From NCBI GenBank assembly GCA_025964935.1, contig JAOPXW010000076.1:1-9453 (forward strand): DNA of 9,453 bases. Direction: 5' to 3'. Origin of the DNA: Friedmanniella sp. (lineage in GTDB: Bacteria; Actinomycetota; Actinomycetes; Propionibacteriales; Propionibacteriaceae). A model generated the notes under the pieces. It had not been told where the DNA came from. It saw only the letters and a program-made list of their open reading frames with translations, and did no database searches. This document shows, piece after piece, positions 1-5,437 of this stretch (positions within the stretch are counted from its first letter, which is position 1; every line of letters starts with the position of its first letter). The position numbers and the translations under genes were made by a program.

Positions 1-160
1 CTGCCCCCCGCTGGAAGCGCCGCCGCGCATTTCGTCGCGGCCCCTTTGCCGCACACCAAGATCTTCGTCTCTGCGCCGCCCCGGCGGGAGGGCCCTTGGT
101 CCCGACTCTCGCCGGGTTCCGATGCTCAGCGGGTCATGCGGGCCAGGCGGGTCAGGCGGG
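1..160. other. Non-coding left edge, downstream of flavodoxin
   Basis: I see no convincing gene here on either strand; the open frames are short and lack family-like composition. The stretch lies beyond the flavodoxin stop and may hold the upstream region of a further minus-strand gene outside the window. It contains a DosR-like inverted motif at 90-103 and a 9-bp tandem repeat at 129-164, listed separately. No T-tract terminator is visible. Confidence 0.5.
90..103 (-). promoter_or_regulatory. DosR-like box (candidate), left edge
   Basis: Read on the minus strand the 14 bases are GGGACCAAGGGCCC, an imperfect inverted repeat. It resembles the GGGAC-centred DosR/DevR operator family and the other candidate boxes in this window. 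It would serve a gene to the left of the window, or be chance in GC-rich DNA. Confidence 0.35.
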
Positions 161-164
161 TCAG
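129..164. repeat. Four-copy 9-bp tandem repeat at flavodoxin stop
   Basis: Four consecutive 9-base units related to GCGGGTCAG occupy 129-137, 138-146, 147-155 and 156-164. The two rightmost are identical; the others differ by one base each. On the minus strand each intact unit contains TGA, and because the period is a multiple of three the flavodoxin stop (161-163) is followed in frame by a second TGA at 152-154. It looks like local slippage duplication around the stop codon. Confidence 0.8.
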
Positions 165-733
165 CGGGGCGCGAGCGCCGGGCTGAGGCCGGCGCCCCAC
201 CGACGCGCCTGCTCGAGCTGCCCCGCCAGCAGCCGGTCATGGGTGTCGACCAGGAAGCTCTCCGGGTCGGCCACCACCGTGAAGCCCTGGTCGCGCAGCA
301 ACCTGGTCAGGGTGCGTGACGCGCGTCCGGTCAGCAGCGCCATGCCGGACAGCCGGGTGTCGAAGGCGGCCGCCGGTCCGCGGCGCAGCCCGAGGGAGTC
401 GAGCCACTCACGCAGTCCCCAGCCCTCGGCGCCCGGCTCCAGCGGCGGCTCGTCGGGGCCCGCCGCGGCGGCCGCCGTGTGCCGCGTCTCGGGCCGGCTC
501 AACCCGTGGGCGTGTGTGGGGCCCCCGACGACGAGTGCCTGGCCCGGGACCAGGCCGTGGGCCCGGGCCTCGGCCACGCTCTTGACCTCGACCGGGAGGG
601 TGGCGCGCAATCCCTCCGCCACGGCCTCCGCCACGTGGTGGGTGTTGCCGTACATCGACTCGTAGACCACGAGCACGGGCACCGGGCCGTCGGGCGCCGG
701 GTGGTCGGTCCCGTTCGGCTGGTTCAGGGTCAT
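161..733 (-). CDS. Flavodoxin-domain protein
   Basis: A 190-residue protein of the flavodoxin fold, expected to be a cytosolic FMN-dependent electron carrier or redox-stress protein. The first beta strand (about 19-24) runs into the phosphate-binding loop ESMYGNT (25-31), and VGGPTHAHGLSRPETR (69-84) matches the second FMN-contacting loop of this family. The length is typical of a single-domain flavodoxin plus a short polar N-terminal extension. The frame stays open far upstream (to 1105), but composition becomes Arg/Pro-rich junk before residue 1, so I start at the ATG at 733. That ATG has only a weak ribosome site of its own; a strong GAGGAG lies in front of a seven-codon leader at 753 that ends in an ATGA overlap with it. 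The gene diverges from the GyrI-like gene and shares its box-rich promoter region. The physiological partner cannot be read from sequence. Confidence 0.88.
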   Translation of the reverse strand: MTLNQPNGTDHPAPDGPVPVLVVYESMYGNTHHVAEAVAEGLRATLPVEVKSVAEARAHGLVPGQALVVGGPTHAHGLSRPETRHTAAAAAGPDEPPLEPGAEGWGLREWLDSLGLRRGPAAAFDTRLSGMALLTGRASRTLTRLLRDQGFTVVADPESFLVDTHDRLLAGQLEQARRWGAGLSPALAPR

Positions 734-753
734 GTCGGCTCGCTCAGGGTCAT
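715..753 (-). repeat. 20-bp tandem duplication of the flavodoxin start
   Basis: Bases 715-733 and 735-753 match at 17 of 19 positions, a tandem duplication with a 20-base period. Each copy carries ATGACCCTGA on the minus strand, so the flavodoxin start codon exists twice, in different frames because 20 is not a multiple of three. Confidence 0.75.
730..753 (-). CDS. Seven-codon leader ORF (MTLSEPT), possible
   Basis: The upstream ATG at 753 is preceded by GAGGAG at good spacing and encodes MTLSEPT before a TGA at 730-732. That stop overlaps the flavodoxin ATG as ATGA. The arrangement would allow translational coupling: ribosomes loading at the strong site terminate on, and restart at, the flavodoxin start. 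The peptide itself mirrors the flavodoxin N-terminus (MTLNQPN), as expected from a duplication. It may equally be an untranslated remnant; only the spacing and ribosome site support it. Confidence 0.35.
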   Translation of the reverse strand: MTLSEPT

Positions 754-832
754 GCTGCTCCTCGTCGGTACGGGCCCTCCCAGCCTCCTCGATCACCGGC
801 GGTCCCGGCACCGACCTTGGTCGTCGGCTGGA

Positions 833-846
833 GGGACCTCCGGCCC
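833..846 (+). promoter_or_regulatory. DosR-like box upstream of flavodoxin
   Basis: The site reads GGGACCTCCGGCCC and continues TGG. The 17-base string differs at only one position from the string at 2174-2190 in front of the universal stress gene. It lies 100 bases upstream of the flavodoxin start. Match to the GGGACYTNCGGNCC pattern is by eye. Confidence 0.5.
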
Positions 847-916
847 TGGGGCCCCGCCCGGCCGGAGGCGACCGCCGTACGCGCCCGAGCGCCAGCCGCT
901 GTGCCGGCTCCCGGGC

Positions 917-930
917 GGGACTTTCGGACC
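917..930 (+). promoter_or_regulatory. DosR-like box upstream of GyrI-like gene
   Basis: The site reads GGGACTTTCGGACC, the closest match in the window to the DosR-box form GGGACTTTCGGNCC known from mycobacteria. It ends 35 bases before the ATG at 966, a position suited to activation near a -35 element. It is the best single piece of DNA evidence for DevR-type control here. Confidence 0.6.
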
Positions 931-965
931 TGCTCCGGCCGGCGGGGACGGCCCAAGGTGGGGGC

Positions 966-1457
966 ATGACCGAGACCAGGATCGTCGAGACCGAACGGCA
1001 GCAGACGGCGGTGATCACCGACCACGTGGCCCGGGACCAGCTTCCCACCTTCTTCAGCCGGGCGCTGACCGCGGTGTCGGAGACGCTGGCGGCCGAAGGC
1101 GTCACGCCGAGCGGCCCGCCCTTCGCGTGCTACCACGGGGAGCCCCGCGAGGTGATCGAGGTCGAGGCGGGCTTTCCCGTGGCCGAGCCGGTGGAGGCCG
1201 CCGATGCGGTGCTGCCCGGGGAGCTGCCCGGCGGCCCGGCCGTGGAGGCCCTGCACATCGGGGCCTACGACCACCTCGCCGAGACGTACGCCGCGGTCCG
1301 GAGCCGGATGGAGCAGGAGGGCCTGGAGCCCGCTCCGCTGATGTGGGAGTACTACCTCACCGGCCCGGCCACCGATCCCGACCCCGCGACCTGGCGGACA
1401 CGGGTCGTCTGGCCGGTGCGGAGGGCCGACTCGGACCCCGCCTCGGACCGCCCCTGA
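966..1457 (+). CDS. GyrI-like / AraC effector-binding domain protein
   Basis: A 163-residue protein consisting of one GyrI-like small-molecule-binding domain, the fold found at the C-terminus of BmrR and Rob and in SbmC/GyrI. No DNA-binding HTH is attached. Family-like features are the first strand IVETERQQTAVI (6-17), FACYHGEP (53-60), the segment LHIGAYDHLAETYAAV (96-111) corresponding to the conserved HxGpYxxLxxaY motif, and MWEYYLTGP (126-134) with Glu128 at the place of the conserved ligand-contacting acidic residue. The ATG at 966 has AAGGTGGGGG just upstream. A DosR-like box lies 36-49 bases before the start. The gene is divergent from the flavodoxin and converges on the small lipoprotein gene with a 15-base gap. 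The ligand is unknown. Confidence 0.85.
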   Translation: MTETRIVETERQQTAVITDHVARDQLPTFFSRALTAVSETLAAEGVTPSGPPFACYHGEPREVIEVEAGFPVAEPVEAADAVLPGELPGGPAVEALHIGAYDHLAETYAAVRSRMEQEGLEPAPLMWEYYLTGPATDPDPATWRTRVVWPVRRADSDPASDRP

Positions 1458-1476
1458 GGCGGTGGGCGGGTCTCAG
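1454..1476. terminator. Short inverted repeat between convergent stops (weak)
   Basis: CTGAG at 1454-1458 and CTCAG at 1472-1476 form a 5-bp stem around a 13-base loop. The stop codons of both convergent genes lie inside the arms. The stem is short and there is no T tract, so a terminator role is only possible. Confidence 0.2.
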
Positions 1477-1793
1477 CGAGCCCGTCGGTCGGCGCGCGCC
1501 CGGCGCCGCGCGGGTCCGCCCGCTCCGGCTCCGGCGCCCCCGGAGAGCGACGTGACGGCACCGAGCATGAAGCCGGCGTCGTACCAGCTCCCGTTGTTGT
1601 GCACCTCGTAGATGCTGACGTCCGAGGTGAACAGCGAGATCACGAAGGTGACGGGGCTGATCAGACCGTGCCACAACCCGAGCCAGAAGCCGGCGCCGCC
1701 AGGGCCCCCGGCCGCCTCGTTGACCCCCGCGGCGCAGCCGCTGAGCAGCAGGGCACAGCCGCCGACGAGCAGGAGCGCCCGTCCCGCCCTCAC
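1473..1793 (-). CDS. Small lipoprotein-like membrane protein, unnamed family
   Basis: A predicted 106-residue protein. The GTG at 1793 is preferred because it places the hydrophobic stretch ALLLVGGCALLL (6-17) directly at the N-terminus, followed by the lipobox LSGC with Cys20; the sequence farther upstream in this frame is the tail of a broken universal stress gene. The core (36-80) is hydrophobic and aromatic: FWLGLWHGLISPVTFVISLF (36-55), then SIYEVHNNGSWYDAGFMLGA (60-79). I recall this FW-GLWHG...IYEVHNNG-WYD pattern from small uncharacterised bacterial membrane proteins, but know of no assigned function. The last 23 residues are Gly/Ala then Arg-rich, probably a cytoplasmic tail. Whether Cys20 is lipidated, or the first segment is a plain membrane helix, cannot be decided here. 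Confidence 0.72.
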   Translation of the reverse strand: MRAGRALLLVGGCALLLSGCAAGVNEAAGGPGGAGFWLGLWHGLISPVTFVISLFTSDVSIYEVHNNGSWYDAGFMLGAVTSLSGGAGAGAGGPARRRARADRRAR

Positions 1794-1809
1794 GCTCCGC
1801 TCCGCGCGC

Positions 1810-2092
1810 GGCCGAGGTCGTGGACCGGTCCCGGACCGCCACACGGGTCCGGTGCGGGCGTGGCGGCCCGGTCGCGAGCCGAGCACCAGGCGGTTGACCC
1901 TGGCGTGCTCGCGTGAGCCCAGCACGAGCAGCTGGGCCGTCTCGGAGCCGTCGCACGGGGCGCGGGAGACCGCTCCGCCGACCGCTCGAGGGTCCAGCCG
2001 CGCTCGGGCTCGTAGCGGGCCGCCCCGCGCAGAGCCGCCTGTCCGGGGGCCGAGGCGTCGAGGCCGACGAGGAGGCCGGGAGCGGCGGTCAT
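1810..2092 (-). pseudogene. Broken universal stress protein gene
   Basis: The minus strand from the ATG at 2092 encodes MTAAPGLLVGLDASAPGQAA, the classic first strand and loop of a UspA domain, continuing to about residue 36. Then the middle of the domain is missing. In another reading frame, around 1960-1830, comes ETAQLLVLGSREHARVNRL with VLGS and RHARTGPV after it, the C-terminal ATP-loop and last-strand region of a UspA domain. A further shift recovers VAVRDRS. Compared with a normal domain of roughly 140 residues, some 70 residues appear deleted and at least one frameshift has occurred. A purine-rich GGAAGGA still lies before the ATG. The relic sits directly upstream of the small lipoprotein gene, whose promoter it may now carry. 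Confidence 0.7.
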
Positions 2093-2173
2093 GGAATGGT
2101 CCTTCCGGGTGGTCCAGGCTTCAGCATGCTGCGCGCGGCCCGTCCTGCGGCGAGGCGGAGGTCACCGCGGCCC

Positions 2174-2187
2174 GGGACCTGCGGCCC
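2174..2187 (+). promoter_or_regulatory. DosR-like box upstream of universal stress gene
   Basis: The site reads GGGACCTGCGGCCC followed by TGG. It differs at one base in 17 from the element at 833-849 before the flavodoxin, a coincidence unlikely to reflect only base composition. It lies 135 bases upstream of the ATG at 2322. Confidence 0.5.
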
Positions 2188-2212
2188 TGGTCAGCGAACC
2201 GGGCCAGGAGCA

Positions 2213-2226
2213 GCGTCGGAGGTCCC
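2213..2226 (-). promoter_or_regulatory. DosR-like box between the two usp genes
   Basis: On the minus strand the site reads GGGACCTCCGACGC, matching the 833-846 element at 12 of 14 positions. It could act on the plus-strand universal stress gene about 95 bases away, or on the minus-strand relic and lipoprotein gene. Confidence 0.35.
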
Positions 2227-2321
2227 GACCCTTGGAGTTCTGGCGAAGATCCGGCCCGGAGTACCGAGCCGGATCATCTCCACAACTCAGCGGGACCCGC
2301 AACGAGCAGAGGAGAAGGCCC

Positions 2322-3209
2322 ATGACCGAGCACGAACGGGCGGGTGTGGTCGTCGGGGTCGACGGCTCACCGGAGGCACTGGAGGCGGCCCGCTTCGCCG
2401 ACCGCGAAGCCGCCGCACGCGGGGTGCGGCTGACGCTCGCGCACGCGGCTGAGCTGCCGTTGCTCGACACCCCGTACGACGCGGTCACCCTGCGTGCCTG
2501 CCTCGAGCGCGGCCGCGAGCTCGTCCGGCACGTCGCCGCTCAGCTCCCCGCCGCGCCCCACCGGCAGGTGCACGAGGTCGTGAAGCTGGAGTCCGCCGTG
2601 ATGCTGCTGCTCCGGCTGTCGGCCCAGGCGGAGCTGGTGGTGCTGGGGCACCGACACCTCGGTCCCCTCGACAAGCTGCTGCGAGGCGACATCGGCGGAC
2701 CGGTGGCCGCGGGCGCCGGCTGCCCGGTGGTCGTGGTGCCCCGAGGCTGGACCCCCTGGGCCTCCGAAGGGCAGCCGGTCGTCCTGGCCCTGGACGCCGA
2801 GTCCCCGGCCCGCGCTGCGCTCGACGTGGCCTTCACGACCGCCGAGAGGCTCCAGGTCGAGCTCGTCGTGCTGCACGCCGCTGAGCCCACCGTCCTGCAG
2901 TGGGTGGTCGACGAGGACCGGGTCGCCGTCTCGACCATCATCGCCGGCGCCCGGCTGGACCATCCCGACGTCGTGGTCCGAGAGGTACGGGTGGAGGACG
3001 ACCCCGGTCCGGCTCTGCTGGCCGCGGCGCGCGCCACCAGCCTGCTCGTCGTCGGCCGCGGGCGGTCGGCCACCCGCCTGGCCCCGTGGACGCACTCGGT
3101 CGCCGGGAAGCTCCTGGGGCAGGTGCACTGCCCGGTCGCCATCGTCCCGCCGGACCCGATTCCGGCCGGGGCCTCGTTCTCCGGCACCTCCAGGGCCGGC
3201 GGCCGATGA
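2322..3209 (+). CDS. Double-domain universal stress protein
   Basis: A 295-residue cytosolic protein with two tandem UspA domains. Domain 1 spans about 7-140, starting GVVVGVDGSPEAL (8-20) and ending in the last strand CPVVVVP (134-140). Domain 2 spans about 151-276, from PVVLALDAESPARAAL (152-167) to CPVAIVP (270-276). The size agrees with two-domain mycobacterial and streptomycete USPs. The usual ATP loop G-2X-G-9X-G-S/T is altered: domain 1 has GHRH (109-112) and RGD (121-123), and domain 2 has GRGR (245-248) without a clear closing G-S. Nucleotide binding is therefore uncertain. The ATG at 2322 is chosen for GGAGAAGG six bases upstream and because the UspA fold starts just after it. The stop overlaps the start of the MarR-like gene (ATGA), indicating one transcript. 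DosR-like boxes precede it. Confidence 0.92.
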   Translation: MTEHERAGVVVGVDGSPEALEAARFADREAAARGVRLTLAHAAELPLLDTPYDAVTLRACLERGRELVRHVAAQLPAAPHRQVHEVVKLESAVMLLLRLSAQAELVVLGHRHLGPLDKLLRGDIGGPVAAGAGCPVVVVPRGWTPWASEGQPVVLALDAESPARAALDVAFTTAERLQVELVVLHAAEPTVLQWVVDEDRVAVSTIIAGARLDHPDVVVREVRVEDDPGPALLAAARATSLLVVGRGRSATRLAPWTHSVAGKLLGQVHCPVAIVPPDPIPAGASFSGTSRAGGR

Positions 3210-3697
3210 CCGGGAGCGTGGCGGACCGGGCGCATCAGGCGGAGGGCGCCCGGAGCCCCCAGCCGCCGGTCGACTACTGGCTGAAGCTGGTGGACGCTCT
3301 CATCAACCGTCGGTTCGCCGAGCTGCTCGACGAGCACGGGCTGACCCGCCGCCAGTGGGAGATGCTGCGGATGCTGACGGCCGGCCCGGCGAGCCCCGAG
3401 GTCTTGGACGAGGCCCTGTCGCCCTTCCTGGGCCGGCCCTCGAGCCCGAGCTCGGTCGACCAGCTGGGCGAGCTCGTCGACAGCGGCTGGGTCTCTCCGG
3501 CCGGCGAGGAGTACGGCGTGACGGACTTCGGTCAGCAGTGCTTCGACCGCATCAGCGCGGCGGTGGAGCGCAGTGACGCGGCGATCACCGCCGGCCTGGA
3601 CCCCGGCGACCTGGACACGACCGTCGCGGTCCTGCAGCAGATGGCCCGCAACCTCGGCTCGGGGCCGGCGGGGTGGTCCCCGACCACCGCCGCCTGA
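3206..3697 (+). CDS. MarR-like winged-helix protein
   Basis: A 163-residue protein that looks like a small dimeric winged-helix regulator. The region VDYWLKLVDALINRRFAELLDEHGLTRRQWEMLRML (22-57) resembles the first helices of MarR family members, with the typical L-T-x-x-Q-W-x-x-L-R phrase at 46-55. A helical stretch follows (64-92), then SGWVSP..EEYGVTDFGQQCFDRI (93-116), matching the wing and the LT-x-G start of the C-terminal dimer helix. The first 20 residues are polar and probably disordered. Start ATG overlaps the universal stress stop, so translation is likely coupled. The recognition helix is Pro/Ser-rich (77-83) and weaker than in typical MarR proteins, so DNA binding is likely but not certain. 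It converges on the DUF4389 gene 72 bases away. Confidence 0.75.
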   Translation: MTGSVADRAHQAEGARSPQPPVDYWLKLVDALINRRFAELLDEHGLTRRQWEMLRMLTAGPASPEVLDEALSPFLGRPSSPSSVDQLGELVDSGWVSPAGEEYGVTDFGQQCFDRISAAVERSDAAITAGLDPGDLDTTVAVLQQMARNLGSGPAGWSPTTAA

Positions 3698-3718
3698 CCA
3701 AGCGTGGCTCCTCTCCGA

Positions 3719-3743
3719 CCGCGGCGGGACCGCCGAACCGCGG
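3719..3743. terminator. GC-rich inverted repeat between convergent genes
   Basis: CCGCGG at 3719-3724 is repeated at 3738-3743 (the hexamer is self-complementary), enclosing a nested GGCGG/CCGCC element at 3723-3734. It lies in the 72-base gap between the convergent MarR-like and DUF4389 genes and could act as a bidirectional terminator. No T tract follows on either strand, so this is tentative. Confidence 0.3.
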
Positions 3744-3769
3744 CCCGACCTCGCGGCCCGCGGCACCTG

Positions 3770-5320
3770 TCAGCGCTGCTCGGTCCCGCGCTGGGCGGCG
3801 GGGCTCAGCGCACGGACGCCGGGGTCGAGAGCGCCCGGGCCGAGGGCGCCGGATTCGGGAACGGCAGGGGCGGGAACGGTGGGGGCGTCCGGGTCGGGGT
3901 CGTCGGGCTCGCGTGGCCCCTGGTCGAGACGGAAGGGCGGGTAGTCGTCCCGCAGCAGCAGGACGTAGGCGAGGACGCGGTAGACCCACCGGTTCAGTCC
4001 GAGGACCAGGTCGAACAGGGGGCGCGGGTAGCGACCCGTGAACAGCAGGGCGAGCGCGGCGACCAGGGTCAACAGGCCCAGCAGCGACAGTCCGGCGCTC
4101 TGCCGGTAGCTGCTGGTGTCGCTGCCCTGGGCCGTCCAGGACCAGGGCGCGGTCAGCACCCCGACGATGAGCAGGTGCGGCAGGGCGAGCAGCCAGGACT
4201 TGACCAGCACCAGGCCCCGGGACAGGTGGCCGGGATACTCCACCTCGAGGTCGGCCGGATAGTCGGCCCGGCCCAGGGCGAAGGGCGGGTAGCGGTCGGT
4301 CCCGAGGGCGGAGTAGCCGTAGAAGGTCACCCGCCAGTTCCACCGGAGGACCCCGACCACAAGGTCGAACAGGGGCCGGGGGTAGCGGCCGGTGATGAGG
4401 ATCGCCACCGCGGCGGCCAGCGTGAAGAGCACCACCACGGGCCAGAGCACCAAAAGGACGAGGGCGTGCGGGACCAGCAGCAGCCACTTGACCAGCCACA
4501 GCCACCGCGACGGTGCCTCGAGCCGGCCGCGTAGCCGGACGGGGGAGTGGAAGAGCCCCGTCGAGGGCCCCTCGGCGGCCACGTCGACGGGGGTCTCGGC
4601 CGCCCGCCCGAGGCCGCCGGCACCCACCAGCAGCACCACCACCGCCGCGCCGAGCAGGATCAGCGCGGCGACGGCGAGGCCGAGGGTCACGGGCCCCAGC
4701 AGATCGGTCTGGACTCCGGCGGTCAGGTCGGCGGCCACTCCCGGGCTGCCGTCGGCGTTCATCACGACGACCACCCAGGTGCCGGAGCGGAGCGGGGTCT
4801 CGACCTGCTGCTGACCGGCCCCCGCCGCCGACGTGAGCCAGAAGGACTGGTCGGCCGGGCGGGCCGGAGCCCGGGTGCCCGGGACGGTCCGGTAGGTCGG
4901 GGTGAAGGGCGCGAAGGTCACCTGGGTCAGCTCGCTGTGCTCGACGCCGGCGAGATAGGCCGTCACGGCGTCCCGGGGGCCGATGCCCACGAACACCGGG
5001 CGGGCGGGGTCGGCTCCGCTCGCCCGCACCATCAGGCGGGCCGCTCCGGGCCGGGCGGTCGGCAGCTGGCTGTCCACGAACACCTCCAGCCCGGTCGTGG
5101 TCAGGGCGGAGGTGCTGACGGCGTAGCGTCCGACAGGGCTGGTGAGGAAGCGACCGTCCCGCTGCTGGTAGAGGGCCCAGCCGGAGGCGGACGCCAGTCC
5201 GGCCAGGATCAGGCCGAGCAGTCCCAGCAGCACCCCGGCGATCAGGACCAGGGCGTGCCCACGTGCCGGCGGTCGCGGCGGCGGCGCGGCCAGACCCTGG
5301 GGGCTGATGGTGGTGGTCAT
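3770..5320 (-). CDS. Membrane protein with two DUF4389 domains
   Basis: A 516-residue membrane protein of unknown function. Order of parts: short cytoplasmic N-terminus, membrane helix (22-44), an extracytoplasmic domain of about 160 residues (45-205), a second helix (about 209-234), then two DUF4389 units. Each unit has hydrophobic helices and the same signature GRYPRPLFDLV (311-321 and 429-439), followed by an aromatic strand and a DxYPPF motif (342-347, 459-463). Unit 1 covers about 275-350 and unit 2 about 371-466. The tail (467-516) is acidic then Pro/Gly/Ala-rich, with a GALGPGALDPG repeat. The ATG at 5320 has GAGAGGTAGG just upstream. It lies 117 bases downstream of a response regulator on the same strand, with candidate boxes in the gap, so it is a likely target of, or cotranscribed with, the two-component genes. 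Confidence 0.85.
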   Translation of the reverse strand: MTTTISPQGLAAPPPRPPARGHALVLIAGVLLGLLGLILAGLASASGWALYQQRDGRFLTSPVGRYAVSTSALTTTGLEVFVDSQLPTARPGAARLMVRASGADPARPVFVGIGPRDAVTAYLAGVEHSELTQVTFAPFTPTYRTVPGTRAPARPADQSFWLTSAAGAGQQQVETPLRSGTWVVVVMNADGSPGVAADLTAGVQTDLLGPVTLGLAVAALILLGAAVVVLLVGAGGLGRAAETPVDVAAEGPSTGLFHSPVRLRGRLEAPSRWLWLVKWLLLVPHALVLLVLWPVVVLFTLAAAVAILITGRYPRPLFDLVVGVLRWNWRVTFYGYSALGTDRYPPFALGRADYPADLEVEYPGHLSRGLVLVKSWLLALPHLLIVGVLTAPWSWTAQGSDTSSYRQSAGLSLLGLLTLVAALALLFTGRYPRPLFDLVLGLNRWVYRVLAYVLLLRDDYPPFRLDQGPREPDDPDPDAPTVPAPAVPESGALGPGALDPGVRALSPAAQRGTEQR

Positions 5321-5437
5321 GGCCTACCTCTCGACGGGAACCCTCCCAGCCTGGACTCCGGAGCTTCGCCGGACGGGAGACCCAGGTCCCTGGACGGCGG
5401 GACCTCGGACCCTGCTGGGCCGGCCGGCCGTACGGGG
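5321..5437. promoter_or_regulatory. Upstream region of the DUF4389 gene
   Basis: This 117-base gap carries a near-palindromic GGGACCTCGGACCC at 5399-5412, matching 833-846 at 12 of 14 positions, and on the minus strand GGGACCTGGGTCTC at 5377-5390. The palindrome CCAGG-TC-CCTGG (5382-5393) overlaps the second. Two adjacent boxes about 57 to 92 bases before the ATG fit the paired-site arrangement seen at DosR-controlled promoters. Confidence 0.5.

Larger units (their letters stand above)
734..965. promoter_or_regulatory. Divergent promoter region, flavodoxin / GyrI-like
   Basis: The 232 bases between two divergent starts contain no convincing gene apart from the tiny leader ORF. They hold three candidate DosR-like boxes (minus 793-806, GGGACCGCCGGTGA, the weakest; plus 833-846; plus 917-930). 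No clear sigma-70 -10/-35 pair is evident by eye. Confidence 0.55.
2093..2321. promoter_or_regulatory. Regulatory region before the universal stress gene
   Basis: These 229 bases separate the broken minus-strand usp gene from the intact plus-strand one and hold no convincing gene. They contain a clear DosR-like box at 2174-2187, a second on the minus strand at 2213-2226 (GGGACCTCCGACGC), and a symmetric element GGTCC...GGTGGTCC at 2098-2115 just before the relic. A strong GGAGAAGG ribosome site lies at 2311-2318. Confidence 0.55.

Noticed and set aside
1031..1048. GGGACCAGCTTCCC-like string inside the GyrI-like gene
   Set aside because: It lies in coding sequence and is explained by common Arg/Asp/Gln codons; it serves as a reminder that GGGACC is frequent here by chance.
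734..1105. N-terminal extension of the flavodoxin frame up to 1105
   Set aside because: The extension is low-complexity Arg/Pro sequence, overlaps the opposite-strand GyrI-like gene and crosses the box-rich intergenic region.
2091..2321. N-terminal extension of the universal stress frame from 2091
   Set aside because: It lacks UspA features and a ribosome site, while the ATG at 2322 has a strong one and begins the domain.
3725..3740. GGGACC-containing box-like string between the convergent MarR-like and DUF4389 genes
   Set aside because: It has no promoter downstream on either strand and is better explained by the GC-rich inverted repeat there.
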